Made by a program: the position numbers and the translations under genes. From JAFGGT01 sp036733165 (GTDB lineage: Archaea > Methanobacteriota_B > Thermococci > Methanofastidiosales > NM3), in assembly GCA_036733165.1 (NCBI GenBank), contig DAINBB010000030.1, forward strand, positions 1-16,750: DNA of 16,750 bases, written 5' to 3'. The notes beneath the pieces were generated by a model, which saw only the letters and a list, made by a program, of their open reading frames with translations, had not been told where the DNA came from and searched no databases. This document shows positions 6,351 to 13,140 of the stretch, one piece after another. How positions within the stretch are numbered: position 1 is the first letter of the stretch; each line of letters starts with the position of its first letter.

Positions 6351-6803
6351 ATGGAATCCAAAATATACGATGAAAAGGATATAAGGATAATTGAGGCGCT
6401 GAAAAAGGACGGCAGAAAGCCAACATCCAAGCTTTCAAAGGAACTCGGGATACCTAGGGTGACCATACACCAAAGAATAAACAAGATGGTCTCGAACGGC
6501 ATCATCAAGAAGTTCACCGTACACCCGGATTACAGCAAGTTGAACATGCCTGTGACGGCTTTCATATTGATCTCTTTTGATTCTAACAGTAACATAAGCC
6601 AGAGGGAGCTGGCATCCAAGATATCACTCATGAGCGGTGTCGAGGAGGTATTCATAATATCTGGTGAGTGGGACCTCATATTGAAGGTCAGGGCGAGGTC
6701 CGCTGAGGACGTGGGCTCCATAATAATAGACAAGCTCAGGACCTTCGAAGGGGTCGGAAAGACCACCACCTGCATCAGTTTCAGTGTGATAAAGGAGGAT
6801 TAG
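6351..6803 (+). CDS. Lrp/AsnC-family transcriptional regulator
   Basis: Predicted 150-residue DNA-binding regulator. Residues about 5-58 form the AsnC-type helix-turn-helix: DEKDIRIIEALKKDGRKPTSKLSKELGI, then recognition-helix region PRVTIHQRINKMVSNGII and the wing KKFTVHPDY. Residues about 66-145 form the RAM/AsnC ligand-binding and oligomerisation domain, with the typical GVEEVFIISGEWDLILKVRA segment. Length is normal for the family. The start is ATG 6351, exactly at the expected transcription start. It is divergent from the asparagine synthetase gene with 102 bp between start codons, so regulation of that gene and of itself is the natural inference; the ligand (asparagine or another amino acid) is not shown. 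Its stop codon overlaps the stop of the convergent DUF5305-like gene by 4 bp. Confidence 0.92.
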   Translation: MESKIYDEKDIRIIEALKKDGRKPTSKLSKELGIPRVTIHQRINKMVSNGIIKKFTVHPDYSKLNMPVTAFILISFDSNSNISQRELASKISLMSGVEEVFIISGEWDLILKVRARSAEDVGSIIIDKLRTFEGVGKTTTCISFSVIKED

Positions 6804-7792
6804 GATTCTTCTTCATCCTTCGTAAGGAAGTATAGCACATTGCCGTCTATGACAAAGAAAATATCCTCTTCCTTGTCATATATCACCCTTTTTCCGGTAT
6901 CTATCGCAATGTCCACCAGGTCCTTCAGTATAGGTATGTATACCTCCTTTTCCCAGCCACCGCCGGGGAAGGACCCCTCACTGACCCAGTCCTTGAACTC
7001 CGCATAGTCAGACCCGTCCTTGGTCCTTCCGGCGGCGACCGCATAGAGAAACACCAATAGGCCGAAGGCCGCTATAACGATCTGCATCCAAAGGTCCATT
7101 ACCTCTCTATTGGTCTCTATCTCCCTTATCGTGTAGAAGCTCCTGGTCTGCGTCTGGGTGTTTGCGTTCTCACTGTCTGCATAATAATAGTCGGACCTGA
7201 AGTACATCGGTATGGAGTAACTGGCCTGCTCGTTTATGTCTGTGTTTGATATGGAACCTGTCATGAGCACTGTTGTCACATAATAGCCAACTGCCCTGCC
7301 GGAGGACCCTCCAACCTCGTTGCTTATATCCTCTATCGTGGAGTATATCTCCTCTGCATCTATGTATTGAACATCAGTGTTGGATGAGGTTCCCTGAAAG
7401 GAGAATGATGACGATGAAACAGTTATCTCCTTGGTCCAGTACGGTACATCGTTGTCGTCGAGGTTCTGTATCAGGAGCACCGTTTCCGTTTCCACGGAGA
7501 CGTTCGCGTCCTCGATGCTCGGATCGAAGTCCAAAGTGAACGTCATCTCGGCGACCGGGGATATCGAATAGAAGTAACCTGCCATATCCGTGAGCTTGCT
7601 GCCCACATCATATATGGGATTCTCATTCACGACCTCAGCAGAGACATCGTAGGAAGAACCATAGGAAAATGAGTAGTCCAACTCCTGGACCCTTTCACTG
7701 ACAGGCTCTGTGTACAATAGCGCCGCCCATGCCGCACCAGCGACCATGATGATGAAAGATACAAATGCAACAGCCAAATAACTCTTCTTCAT
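6800..7792 (-). CDS. DUF5305-like membrane protein
   Basis: Predicted 330-residue protein with an N-terminal hydrophobic segment (about 5-27, after MKKS), a Ser/Thr/Asn/Tyr-rich beta-type domain outside the membrane (about 28-232), a second membrane helix (about 236-255) and a short cytoplasmic tail with the segment IPILKDLVDIAIDTGKRV and an acidic end KDEEES. This architecture matches what I remember of the archaeal family DUF5305, whose function is unknown. The start is ATG 7792 with a TATA-like sequence about 24 bp upstream. It lies 28 bp after the signal peptidase stop on the same strand, which suggests joint function in processing or holding exported proteins. It ends with a 4-bp convergent overlap with the Lrp/AsnC gene. 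Family call moderate; topology clear. Confidence 0.75.
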   Translation of the reverse strand: MKKSYLAVAFVSFIIMVAGAAWAALLYTEPVSERVQELDYSFSYGSSYDVSAEVVNENPIYDVGSKLTDMAGYFYSISPVAEMTFTLDFDPSIEDANVSVETETVLLIQNLDDNDVPYWTKEITVSSSSFSFQGTSSNTDVQYIDAEEIYSTIEDISNEVGGSSGRAVGYYVTTVLMTGSISNTDINEQASYSIPMYFRSDYYYADSENANTQTQTRSFYTIREIETNREVMDLWMQIVIAAFGLLVFLYAVAAGRTKDGSDYAEFKDWVSEGSFPGGGWEKEVYIPILKDLVDIAIDTGKRVIYDKEEDIFFVIDGNVLYFLTKDEEES

Positions 7793-7810
7793 ATTATCTT
7801 ATGATAAGTT

Positions 7811-7820
7811 ATATTTATTA
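7811..7820 (-). promoter_or_regulatory. TATA-like element before the DUF5305-like gene
   Basis: Minus strand TAATAAATAT sits in the 28-bp gap after the signal peptidase stop and about 24 bp before ATG 7792, so this gene may have its own promoter as well as read-through from upstream. Confidence 0.4.
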
Positions 7821-8963
7821 TTATAAAACATTTTTTGCGCCCTTGTCCCTGGACACCGTCCTTTTGCTTGATCTGAGCTCCCTTTTCAGTATCAGAAAAA
7901 GAGGTATCGATACACCGATCGCCAGGATGTCCATGGCGATGATCGGCAAATATCTGTTAATCGATATCATCGATTCCATGACAGAGCCGGGAAATATGCC
8001 CAGGTAAATGTCCAGTGTTATGTACTCCCTGTAGTATCCATTCTCTTCCGGGGAGTTTATCGTATACTGCACCGTGACAGATCCGTCCCTTCCGATCACA
8101 TATGTTTCCTCTTCCACCTCGATGATGCCGTCCTTTGGATTGACATGGGCGTAGATGGGGATAATGCCGTTGTTCCCCACCTCAAGGTCCATGGACACGG
8201 AATCGCCCACATGGACGGCCCTTGAGCTTGTATTTCCCTCTGTGGCCACAAACTCCACCAGATTGTTCTGGCTCATTGAGATGACGGAAACCGATGTTGC
8301 GAACACCAAAAAAAGGATGAATACGCCGTAGAGCAAAAGGTTCGATCTTGCCTTTGGCCTTTTTTTCCTCACTATCTTCCTGCTCTTCACTATTATTCCT
8401 GCAAGGGACTCCCACACGAACACCAAGACCGCAAGTATGCCCACGCTCATTACGATGCTGCCTACCTTCTCATCGACACCATCGATCCCTATAAAAGAGT
8501 AGAACCTGTTGGACAGTCCCCGGATGGAGTCTCCGATGAAGTTTATTGCATCTCCAAAGTGGGGTATGCTCACGATGTTCCCGTTCAGTTCCAATACCTT
8601 TCCAGCTATCTGCTCCTCCTTGACGTAGGGTTCCAAGAACGAACCGGTCTGGTCCGTGAATGTGTTGTTGTCCCCCTGCGTGATGAATCCCTGGGATGTC
8701 ACGCCGACTATCCTGTGGGTAACGTAGTCATAGGGGAAGTTCTGGGCGTTGTAGGTGATCACGTCGCCTATCTCATATCCGTCCACCAATTGGCTAGGTA
8801 TCAGCATGAATCCGTCACCCGGTTCGAGCTGCGGCATCATGGACTCGGTCTCGACGTAAGAGAGGCCCACGGGCATGTTCAGGACCCCGCCGATGATGAT
8901 GGGGAAGAAGAGAAGTATCACCAATACCAAAAATATGTTCTGAGCAAGGCCTTTGATAGTCAT
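7821..8963 (-). CDS. Archaeal signal peptidase I (S26B) with a large C-terminal membrane extension
   Basis: Predicted 380-residue membrane protease that removes signal peptides from exported proteins. After membrane helix 1 (about 8-28) come the catalytic Ser S41 in VETESMMPQLEPGD, the box YEIGDVITY, catalytic His H83 in YVTHRIVG, and acidic D98 in ITQGDNN. The His in place of the bacterial Lys marks the archaeal/ER type. The catalytic domain ends near 160. The rest is unusual: helices at about 168-191 and 208-229, a beta-rich outside domain at about 235-335, and a last helix at 340-359 with a basic tail. Typical archaeal signal peptidases are about half this length. The start is ATG 8963. 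The DUF5305-like gene follows after 28 bp. Confidence 0.9.
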   Translation of the reverse strand: MTIKGLAQNIFLVLVILLFFPIIIGGVLNMPVGLSYVETESMMPQLEPGDGFMLIPSQLVDGYEIGDVITYNAQNFPYDYVTHRIVGVTSQGFITQGDNNTFTDQTGSFLEPYVKEEQIAGKVLELNGNIVSIPHFGDAINFIGDSIRGLSNRFYSFIGIDGVDEKVGSIVMSVGILAVLVFVWESLAGIIVKSRKIVRKKRPKARSNLLLYGVFILFLVFATSVSVISMSQNNLVEFVATEGNTSSRAVHVGDSVSMDLEVGNNGIIPIYAHVNPKDGIIEVEEETYVIGRDGSVTVQYTINSPEENGYYREYITLDIYLGIFPGSVMESMISINRYLPIIAMDILAIGVSIPLFLILKRELRSSKRTVSRDKGAKNVL

Positions 8964-8990
8964 ATTGGATCAACTGGATGGCGATTGTTA

Positions 8991-9000
8991 AGATATAATA
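8991..9000 (-). promoter_or_regulatory. TATA box for the signal peptidase gene
   Basis: Minus strand TATTATATCT, centred about 32 bp before ATG 8963. The AT-rich stretch continues to 9030 and may also serve the divergent phosphoesterase gene. Confidence 0.45.
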
Positions 9001-9123
9001 AGAATATTTTTATATCTTTATTATATTTTGCCCTCAGGAAAAGGAACAATGGGCTGTGCCATTTTAAGATGTGGCATGGTGCAGATTTATCAATCAAAAT
9101 GAACAGATTATCAACGTGGTCCA

Positions 9124-9819
9124 ATGAGCTATGATGCATACCCTATACCAGATGTCCCCGCACTGATGATCGAAGGCGAAGAGAGGACATTGGTGATCGC
9201 AGACCTGCATCTGGGATATGAATACGAGTTGCTCAGGAAGGGGATCAATCTGCCGAATCAGGCCCCCCTCCTCGGGCAGGCGCTGAGAGAGACGATCAAG
9301 GGAGTGGGAGCGGAAAGGCTGATCTTTCTGGGCGACATAAAACACAACATTCCCATAATATCGGCCCTTGAGTCGAAGTCACTTCCAAAATTCATGGACT
9401 TTGACATCCCATTCGACATCATCAAGGGAAACCATGACGGCAATATCGAGAATCTGCTTGGGTGCCCGTCCAATAACTACATTCTGATGGGGAACGTGCT
9501 CCTTACGCACGGGCACATGAAGATGCCTGAGGTAGATTTTGAACTGTTGGTGACAGGGCACTCCCATCCCGCGATAGAGATAACCGACGAGCTTGGAAGA
9601 AGGACGAAGGAAAAGTGTTGGATAAGAGGAAAGTTCCCGTCAGGTCAGGATATCATCATCATGCCCGCATACAACCCGCTCATAACGGGGATCTCGGTCA
9701 ACCACAAGGGTGCGAATATACCCGGAACGCTGTTCAAAAGATTCAGTGCCGACGAGCTAGACCTCACGGCATACCTACTCGATGGCACGTTTTTGGGAAA
9801 TATCAGCGCAATCAGATAA
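9124..9819 (+). CDS. Calcineurin-like metallophosphoesterase, COG1407 type
   Basis: Predicted 231-residue cytosolic two-metal phosphoesterase. The full motif set is visible: DLH (D27/H29) in VIADLHLGYE, GD (D71) in LIFLGDIKH, GNHD at 102-105, THGH at 128-131 and GHSHP at 145-149. The N-terminal segment LVIADLHLGYEYEL and the overall length fit the archaeal COG1407 group, described as ICC-like or Mre11-related, whose natural substrate is not established. The start is ATG 9124. A TATA-like ATTTATCA at 9085-9092 would give a very short leader. The first part of the 160-bp upstream gap holds AT-rich promoter sequence of the divergent signal peptidase. Its last 45 bp overlap the end of the convergent methyltransferase gene. 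Some relatives lie beside helicase genes, but no such neighbour is present here. Confidence 0.87.
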   Translation: MSYDAYPIPDVPALMIEGEERTLVIADLHLGYEYELLRKGINLPNQAPLLGQALRETIKGVGAERLIFLGDIKHNIPIISALESKSLPKFMDFDIPFDIIKGNHDGNIENLLGCPSNNYILMGNVLLTHGHMKMPEVDFELLVTGHSHPAIEITDELGRRTKEKCWIRGKFPSGQDIIIMPAYNPLITGISVNHKGANIPGTLFKRFSADELDLTAYLLDGTFLGNISAIR

Positions 9820-10311
9820 CGAGCATATATAGAAAACATCCTCTCCGTGCGTGAATGAATGGTCCACATGGAATGTCTCGTCTATAGACTTTCCTATGCC
9901 TGAATACTGTTCCTTGTTCAGGTATGTCAACACGCATCTACCGCCCCTGCGCATCACGCGCCTTATCTCCCTTATCGCCTGGTCATAGTCCTTGATGTTC
10001 TGGAGCATGGTGAAACTGAAAACGATGTCATAGGTGCCATCGTCGTATGGGAGGTCCCTTGCGTCCCCATGGACATACCTTACCCGTCCCTTCGAGCGTT
10101 CCAGCATCCCCCTTGATATGTCTATACCATCTATGACCCGGCCAAGGAACTCACCCAAAAGTCCCGTACCGCATCCAACGTCCAGGATATCGCCTTCAAC
10201 ACCGCCCAGGAATGACAATGCCATGCCGTACTTGTCAAACTGTATCTGCTTGTATCTTAGGTCGTAATGTTCCGAAGATGCATCATACTGTCTGGCAATG
10301 TCTTCTCCCAT
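9775..10311 (-). CDS. Class I SAM-dependent methyltransferase
   Basis: Predicted 178-residue soluble methyltransferase. Motif I (ILDVGCGTGLLGEF, about 42-55) binds SAM, the acidic end of strand 2 is DGIDISRGML, and the motif around VHGDARDLPYDDGTYDIVFSFTML matches the UbiE/Methyltransf_11 type. The segment EIRRVMRRGGRCVLTYLN follows. The protein is short for the group, ending soon after the core fold, so the substrate cannot be read from it; small molecule is as likely as macromolecule. The start is ATG 10311 with a TATA box 25 bp upstream (leaderless). Its 3' end overlaps the convergent phosphoesterase gene by 45 bp, so the last 15 codons of both genes share DNA. Confidence 0.88.
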   Translation of the reverse strand: MGEDIARQYDASSEHYDLRYKQIQFDKYGMALSFLGGVEGDILDVGCGTGLLGEFLGRVIDGIDISRGMLERSKGRVRYVHGDARDLPYDDGTYDIVFSFTMLQNIKDYDQAIREIRRVMRRGGRCVLTYLNKEQYSGIGKSIDETFHVDHSFTHGEDVFYICSLSDCADISQKRAIE

Positions 10312-10312
10312 G

Positions 10313-10324
10313 GTCTAGCTAGAC
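10313..10324. repeat. 12-bp perfect palindrome between promoter and start of the methyltransferase gene
   Basis: GTCTAGCTAGAC, whose two half-sites GTCTAG/CTAGAC match fully. It starts 2 bp upstream of ATG 10311 and lies inside the region covered by the initiation complex, so a bound protein would block transcription. Confidence 0.5.
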
Positions 10325-10331
10325 TTCGGGG

Positions 10332-10341
10332 CATATATAAA
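10332..10341 (-). promoter_or_regulatory. TATA box for the methyltransferase gene
   Basis: Minus strand CTTTATATAT, centred 25 bp before ATG 10311. Excellent match to the archaeal consensus in this direction. Confidence 0.65.
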
Positions 10342-10349
10342 GATACCTA

Positions 10350-10655
10350 GCGCATGGAACTGCCATGCGCATATTTCCTAAAAAGACGAATATGGCGGTA
10401 TCATGAAGGATGGACCCTGATCTTCTCTAAACCCGGAGATTCGATATCCATTAAGTAACGCAGGGCATTCCCCTGCCCCAACTAATTGCCTGCAAGGGGG
10501 GAAGTACTCAAGAAAACGGCGATGTTCCGTTTCTAACGCCCTTTGAGAGATTTATTGTGTTGATAGACGACGAGAAGGGGGGTCGATAGGGCAGCACAGA
10601 AAAAGGGAAAAGGCTGTGATGCATTACTATTGATCTGTTTCTACTTCCCTTTTTT
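10350..10655 (+). other. Gene-free interval rich in hairpins; possible structured RNA, strand uncertain
   Basis: The 389 bp between the methyltransferase and polymerase genes contain no convincing ORF. They hold at least five local inverted repeats: GCGCATGG-AACTG-CCATGCGC (10350-10370, 8 bp perfect); GAAGGAT/ATCTTC (10405-10425, one bulge); GCAGGG-CATTC-CCCTGC (10460-10476, 6 bp perfect); AGAAAACGG/CCGTTTCT (10511-10534, one bulge); and GCAGCACAG/CTGTGATGC (10591-10622, one mismatch). A six-T run at 10650-10655 could end a plus-strand transcript just before the polymerase promoter. I looked for RNase P, SRP and 5S rRNA signature sequences and did not find them. No clear upstream plus-strand promoter is seen. 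Confidence 0.4.
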
Positions 10656-10670
10656 CCTGTTCTCTAAAGG

Positions 10671-10680
10671 ATTATATATT
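10671..10680 (+). promoter_or_regulatory. TATA box for the DNA polymerase gene
   Basis: ATTATATATT centred 26 bp before ATG 10701. A 10-bp perfect palindrome TCATCGATGA follows directly at 10681-10690. Confidence 0.65.
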
Positions 10681-10700
10681 TCATCGATGATAATGTCTTG

Positions 10701-12998
10701 ATGTCAGGAAATACCGGGTTCATCGTCGATTCAAACTATGTTGTTGAAGACAATGTGCCCTATGTAACGCTATATGGAAGATTGGACACCGGCGAGAGCT
10801 TCAAGGTGATGAAAAGATATGAACCCTACTTCTTCATCAAGGAAAAGGATATCGAGAAGGCCAAGAAACTGATGCATATCGACCATGTGCCCACCAATCT
10901 CCTTGACTTCGATGCAAATCGCATGACCAGGATCGCCGTAGAGGTCCCCGCCGATGTTAAGAAGGCACGGGAGGTGCTTGAGGGGAACGGCATAGATTGC
11001 TATGAGGCCGACATCAGGTTCGAGAACAGATTCCTCATGGACATGAGCATAAAGGGCTATGTTTCAATAGAGGGGGACCATCACAATACAAGGAGGATAG
11101 GAAGGGTATACGTCAATCCCACGCTGGGACCATCTGAGGGAAGCATGGACCTGAAAATCCTCTCGATCGACATAGAGACCCATGAGAAGGGGTTCGGCGA
11201 TTTCTCTATGCCCGTCTATTCCATAGCCTTATACGGAAACGGCCTGGAAGAGGTCCTCCTCTATAAGAAATGCTGTGCCAATGCCACAACATTTGAAAAC
11301 GAGAGGGACCTCCTGAACGCCTTGAGGGAGAGGATAGTTGAATACGACCCAGACGTCATAGTCGGTTGGAACATAGTCGATTTCGATCTGGTGTACCTAA
11401 AGAAGAGATACGAGGCCAACAACATACCTTTTGACCTTGGCAGGGTCGAATCCGAGGTAAGCATCCTCCCGCAAACGTCGTTCATCAGGGCCTCGAGGGC
11501 CAGGGTTGAAGGAAGGGTGGTGCTGGACGCGATGCATCTCTTGAGGGACTTTTTCTACAAGTTCGAGGATTACAGGCTTGATACTGCTGGAAAGAATCTT
11601 GTGGATGAAGGTAAATACAAGTTGAACATGTCTATCACAGACCTTTACGAGGAACATCCGGAAGAGCTCTCCAAGTACAATCTCAAGGACGCTTATCTTG
11701 TATACAGGATAGTTGAGAGGGAAAGGCTCGTGGAACTGGCGATGACACTCTCGTCCATCACAGGGATGATGCTAGATAGGGTAAAGGCATCGATAGCCAC
11801 CCTGGATTCGCTGTATATCCGGAAGGCGATGGGAAAAGGCATAGTGTGCCCCTCGGTCAAGGGAGGAAAAAGGACAGCCGTGATCGGCGGATTCGTAGAG
11901 GAGCCTGTCTATGGAATATACGAAAATGTCATCCTGTGCGACTTCAGGAGCCTTTATCCCTCGATTATAGCCACATTCAACATAGATCCCATGACGTATG
12001 GGAAGGGCGAGATATGCGCACCGAACAACGCCTGTTTCGGCACTGGAGAGTCCATCATACCCGAGATAATCCTTGAACTGCTCGAGGAGAGGGCGCATGC
12101 CAAGAAGGATGGCAAATATACGAAGCAGTTCGCCATCAAGATCATCATGAACTCCATATTTGGCGTGCTGGGGAATCCAAACTGTCGCTTCTACAACTCT
12201 GATATGGCCAATGCCGTGACATCCTTTGGCAGGCAGATACTCAAGGAGACCTCAAGAAAGATAGAGAACTGGGGATATGATGTCATATATGGCGATACGG
12301 ACTCCGTCTTCGTTGTATCCAAGGCCGATGACGCCAACGAGGCAAAGGATATCGGCAAGACCATCGAGAAGGGGATAAACGAGTTCTACAGGCAGTACGT
12401 GGAGTCCAATTACGGGAGAGGGTCCTACATCATGCTGGAGTTCGAGAAGGTTTTCGAGAACTTTTTCCTTCCTAAGCAGAGGCATATCGAGAAGGGTGCC
12501 AAGAAAAGGTATGCCGGAACGGTGGACGGGGAGCTGCAGATAATCGGGCTCGAATACGTCAGGCGCGACTGGACGCAGCTTGCAAAGGAATTCCAATACG
12601 GGCTCCTGGACAAGCTCTTCAAAGGGGAAGATTACGAGAGATTCATAAAGGGATACGTCAAGGACATCAGAAAGGGCAAGATGGATGACAAGCTGGTATA
12701 CAGGAAGAGACTCAGGAAGGAGATAGGCCAGTACACGAAGACGACACCGCCGCATGTGAAGGCGGCCAGATTGCTCGATCACCAGGAGAAGGAGAACGCC
12801 TCATTGATAGAGTATGTGATGACCAAAAAGGGCCCCCAACCGGTAGGGGTCGCCAATAACATAGATTACAATCATTATGTGGAGAAGCAGATAAGGCCCA
12901 TCGCCAGTTCCGTCCTGACGTTGCTTGGAAAGGATTTCGACGATATCGTGTCCGGAAGCACGCAGAGCACCTTGAAGGATTTTTTTACAGATAATTGA
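10701..12998 (+). CDS. polB: Family-B DNA polymerase, resembling bacterial DNA polymerase II
   Basis: Predicted 765-residue DNA polymerase with 3'-5' proofreading. Exonuclease motifs are intact: Exo I SIDIETH (D157/E159), Exo II GWNIVDFDL (D229) and Exo III YNLKDAYLVY (Y326/D330). Polymerase motif A is DFRSLYPSIIATFNIDP (D414), motif B is KQFAIKIIMNSIFGVLG (about 475-491) and motif C is YGDTDSVFV (D532/D534). A thumb motif KKRYAG is followed by LEYVRRDWTQLAKEFQ and later LVYRKRLRKEIGQY and PPHVKAARLLD. These later blocks and the Exo II sequence match my memory of E. coli Pol II much better than of Pfu-type PolB, whose motif C region reads YIDTDG. The start is ATG 10701, 26 bp after the TATA centre; a TTG at 10698 would add one residue. 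GyrA follows after 142 bp with its own promoter. Confidence 0.93.
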   Translation: MSGNTGFIVDSNYVVEDNVPYVTLYGRLDTGESFKVMKRYEPYFFIKEKDIEKAKKLMHIDHVPTNLLDFDANRMTRIAVEVPADVKKAREVLEGNGIDCYEADIRFENRFLMDMSIKGYVSIEGDHHNTRRIGRVYVNPTLGPSEGSMDLKILSIDIETHEKGFGDFSMPVYSIALYGNGLEEVLLYKKCCANATTFENERDLLNALRERIVEYDPDVIVGWNIVDFDLVYLKKRYEANNIPFDLGRVESEVSILPQTSFIRASRARVEGRVVLDAMHLLRDFFYKFEDYRLDTAGKNLVDEGKYKLNMSITDLYEEHPEELSKYNLKDAYLVYRIVERERLVELAMTLSSITGMMLDRVKASIATLDSLYIRKAMGKGIVCPSVKGGKRTAVIGGFVEEPVYGIYENVILCDFRSLYPSIIATFNIDPMTYGKGEICAPNNACFGTGESIIPEIILELLEERAHAKKDGKYTKQFAIKIIMNSIFGVLGNPNCRFYNSDMANAVTSFGRQILKETSRKIENWGYDVIYGDTDSVFVVSKADDANEAKDIGKTIEKGINEFYRQYVESNYGRGSYIMLEFEKVFENFFLPKQRHIEKGAKKRYAGTVDGELQIIGLEYVRRDWTQLAKEFQYGLLDKLFKGEDYERFIKGYVKDIRKGKMDDKLVYRKRLRKEIGQYTKTTPPHVKAARLLDHQEKENASLIEYVMTKKGPQPVGVANNIDYNHYVEKQIRPIASSVLTLLGKDFDDIVSGSTQSTLKDFFTDN

Positions 12999-13080
12999 GG
13001 TCAAGAAACACCCTCAAAAATAAAAAACAATATTTAAACAAACGCATTGAAATAGGCTCATTTCCAGTGGAACGGAAAGA

Positions 13081-13092
13081 GTTATAAATAAA
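13081..13092 (+). promoter_or_regulatory. TATA box for gyrA
   Basis: GTTATAAATAAA, centred about 55 bp before ATG 13141, so this box gives a leader of roughly 30 nt. A weaker GATTTTTA at 13114-13121 would give a leaderless start. A tandem AAGATAGT repeat (13096-13103, 13106-13113) lies between the two. Confidence 0.45.
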
Positions 13093-13095
13093 AGT

Positions 13096-13113
13096 AAGAT
13101 AGTCAAAGATAGT
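13096..13113. repeat. Tandem AAGATAGT repeat, 10-bp period, in the gyrA promoter
   Basis: AAGATAGT at 13096-13103 and again at 13106-13113, separated by CA. The copies are one helical turn apart, between the strong TATA box and the gyrA start. Confidence 0.5.
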
Positions 13114-13140
13114 GATTTTTACGGTTATCGGGGCTAAAAT

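Noticed and set aside
9048..9101. 17-codon ORF starting MGCAILRCGM upstream of the phosphoesterase gene
   Set aside because: Too short, with no family resemblance and no coding-type pattern; the nearby TATA-like sequence is better explained by the divergent promoters.
10373..10660. RNase P RNA, SRP RNA or 5S rRNA in the gap before polB
   Set aside because: The short stretch CACAGAAAAAGG recalls the RNase P ACAGAA motif, but the partner GAGGAAAGUC-type motif, the SRP helix 8 signature and 5S signature words are all missing.
12252..12782. 176-codon minus-strand ORF inside the polymerase gene
   Set aside because: Fully antisense to motif C and the thumb of a clear PolB; a by-product of codon bias.
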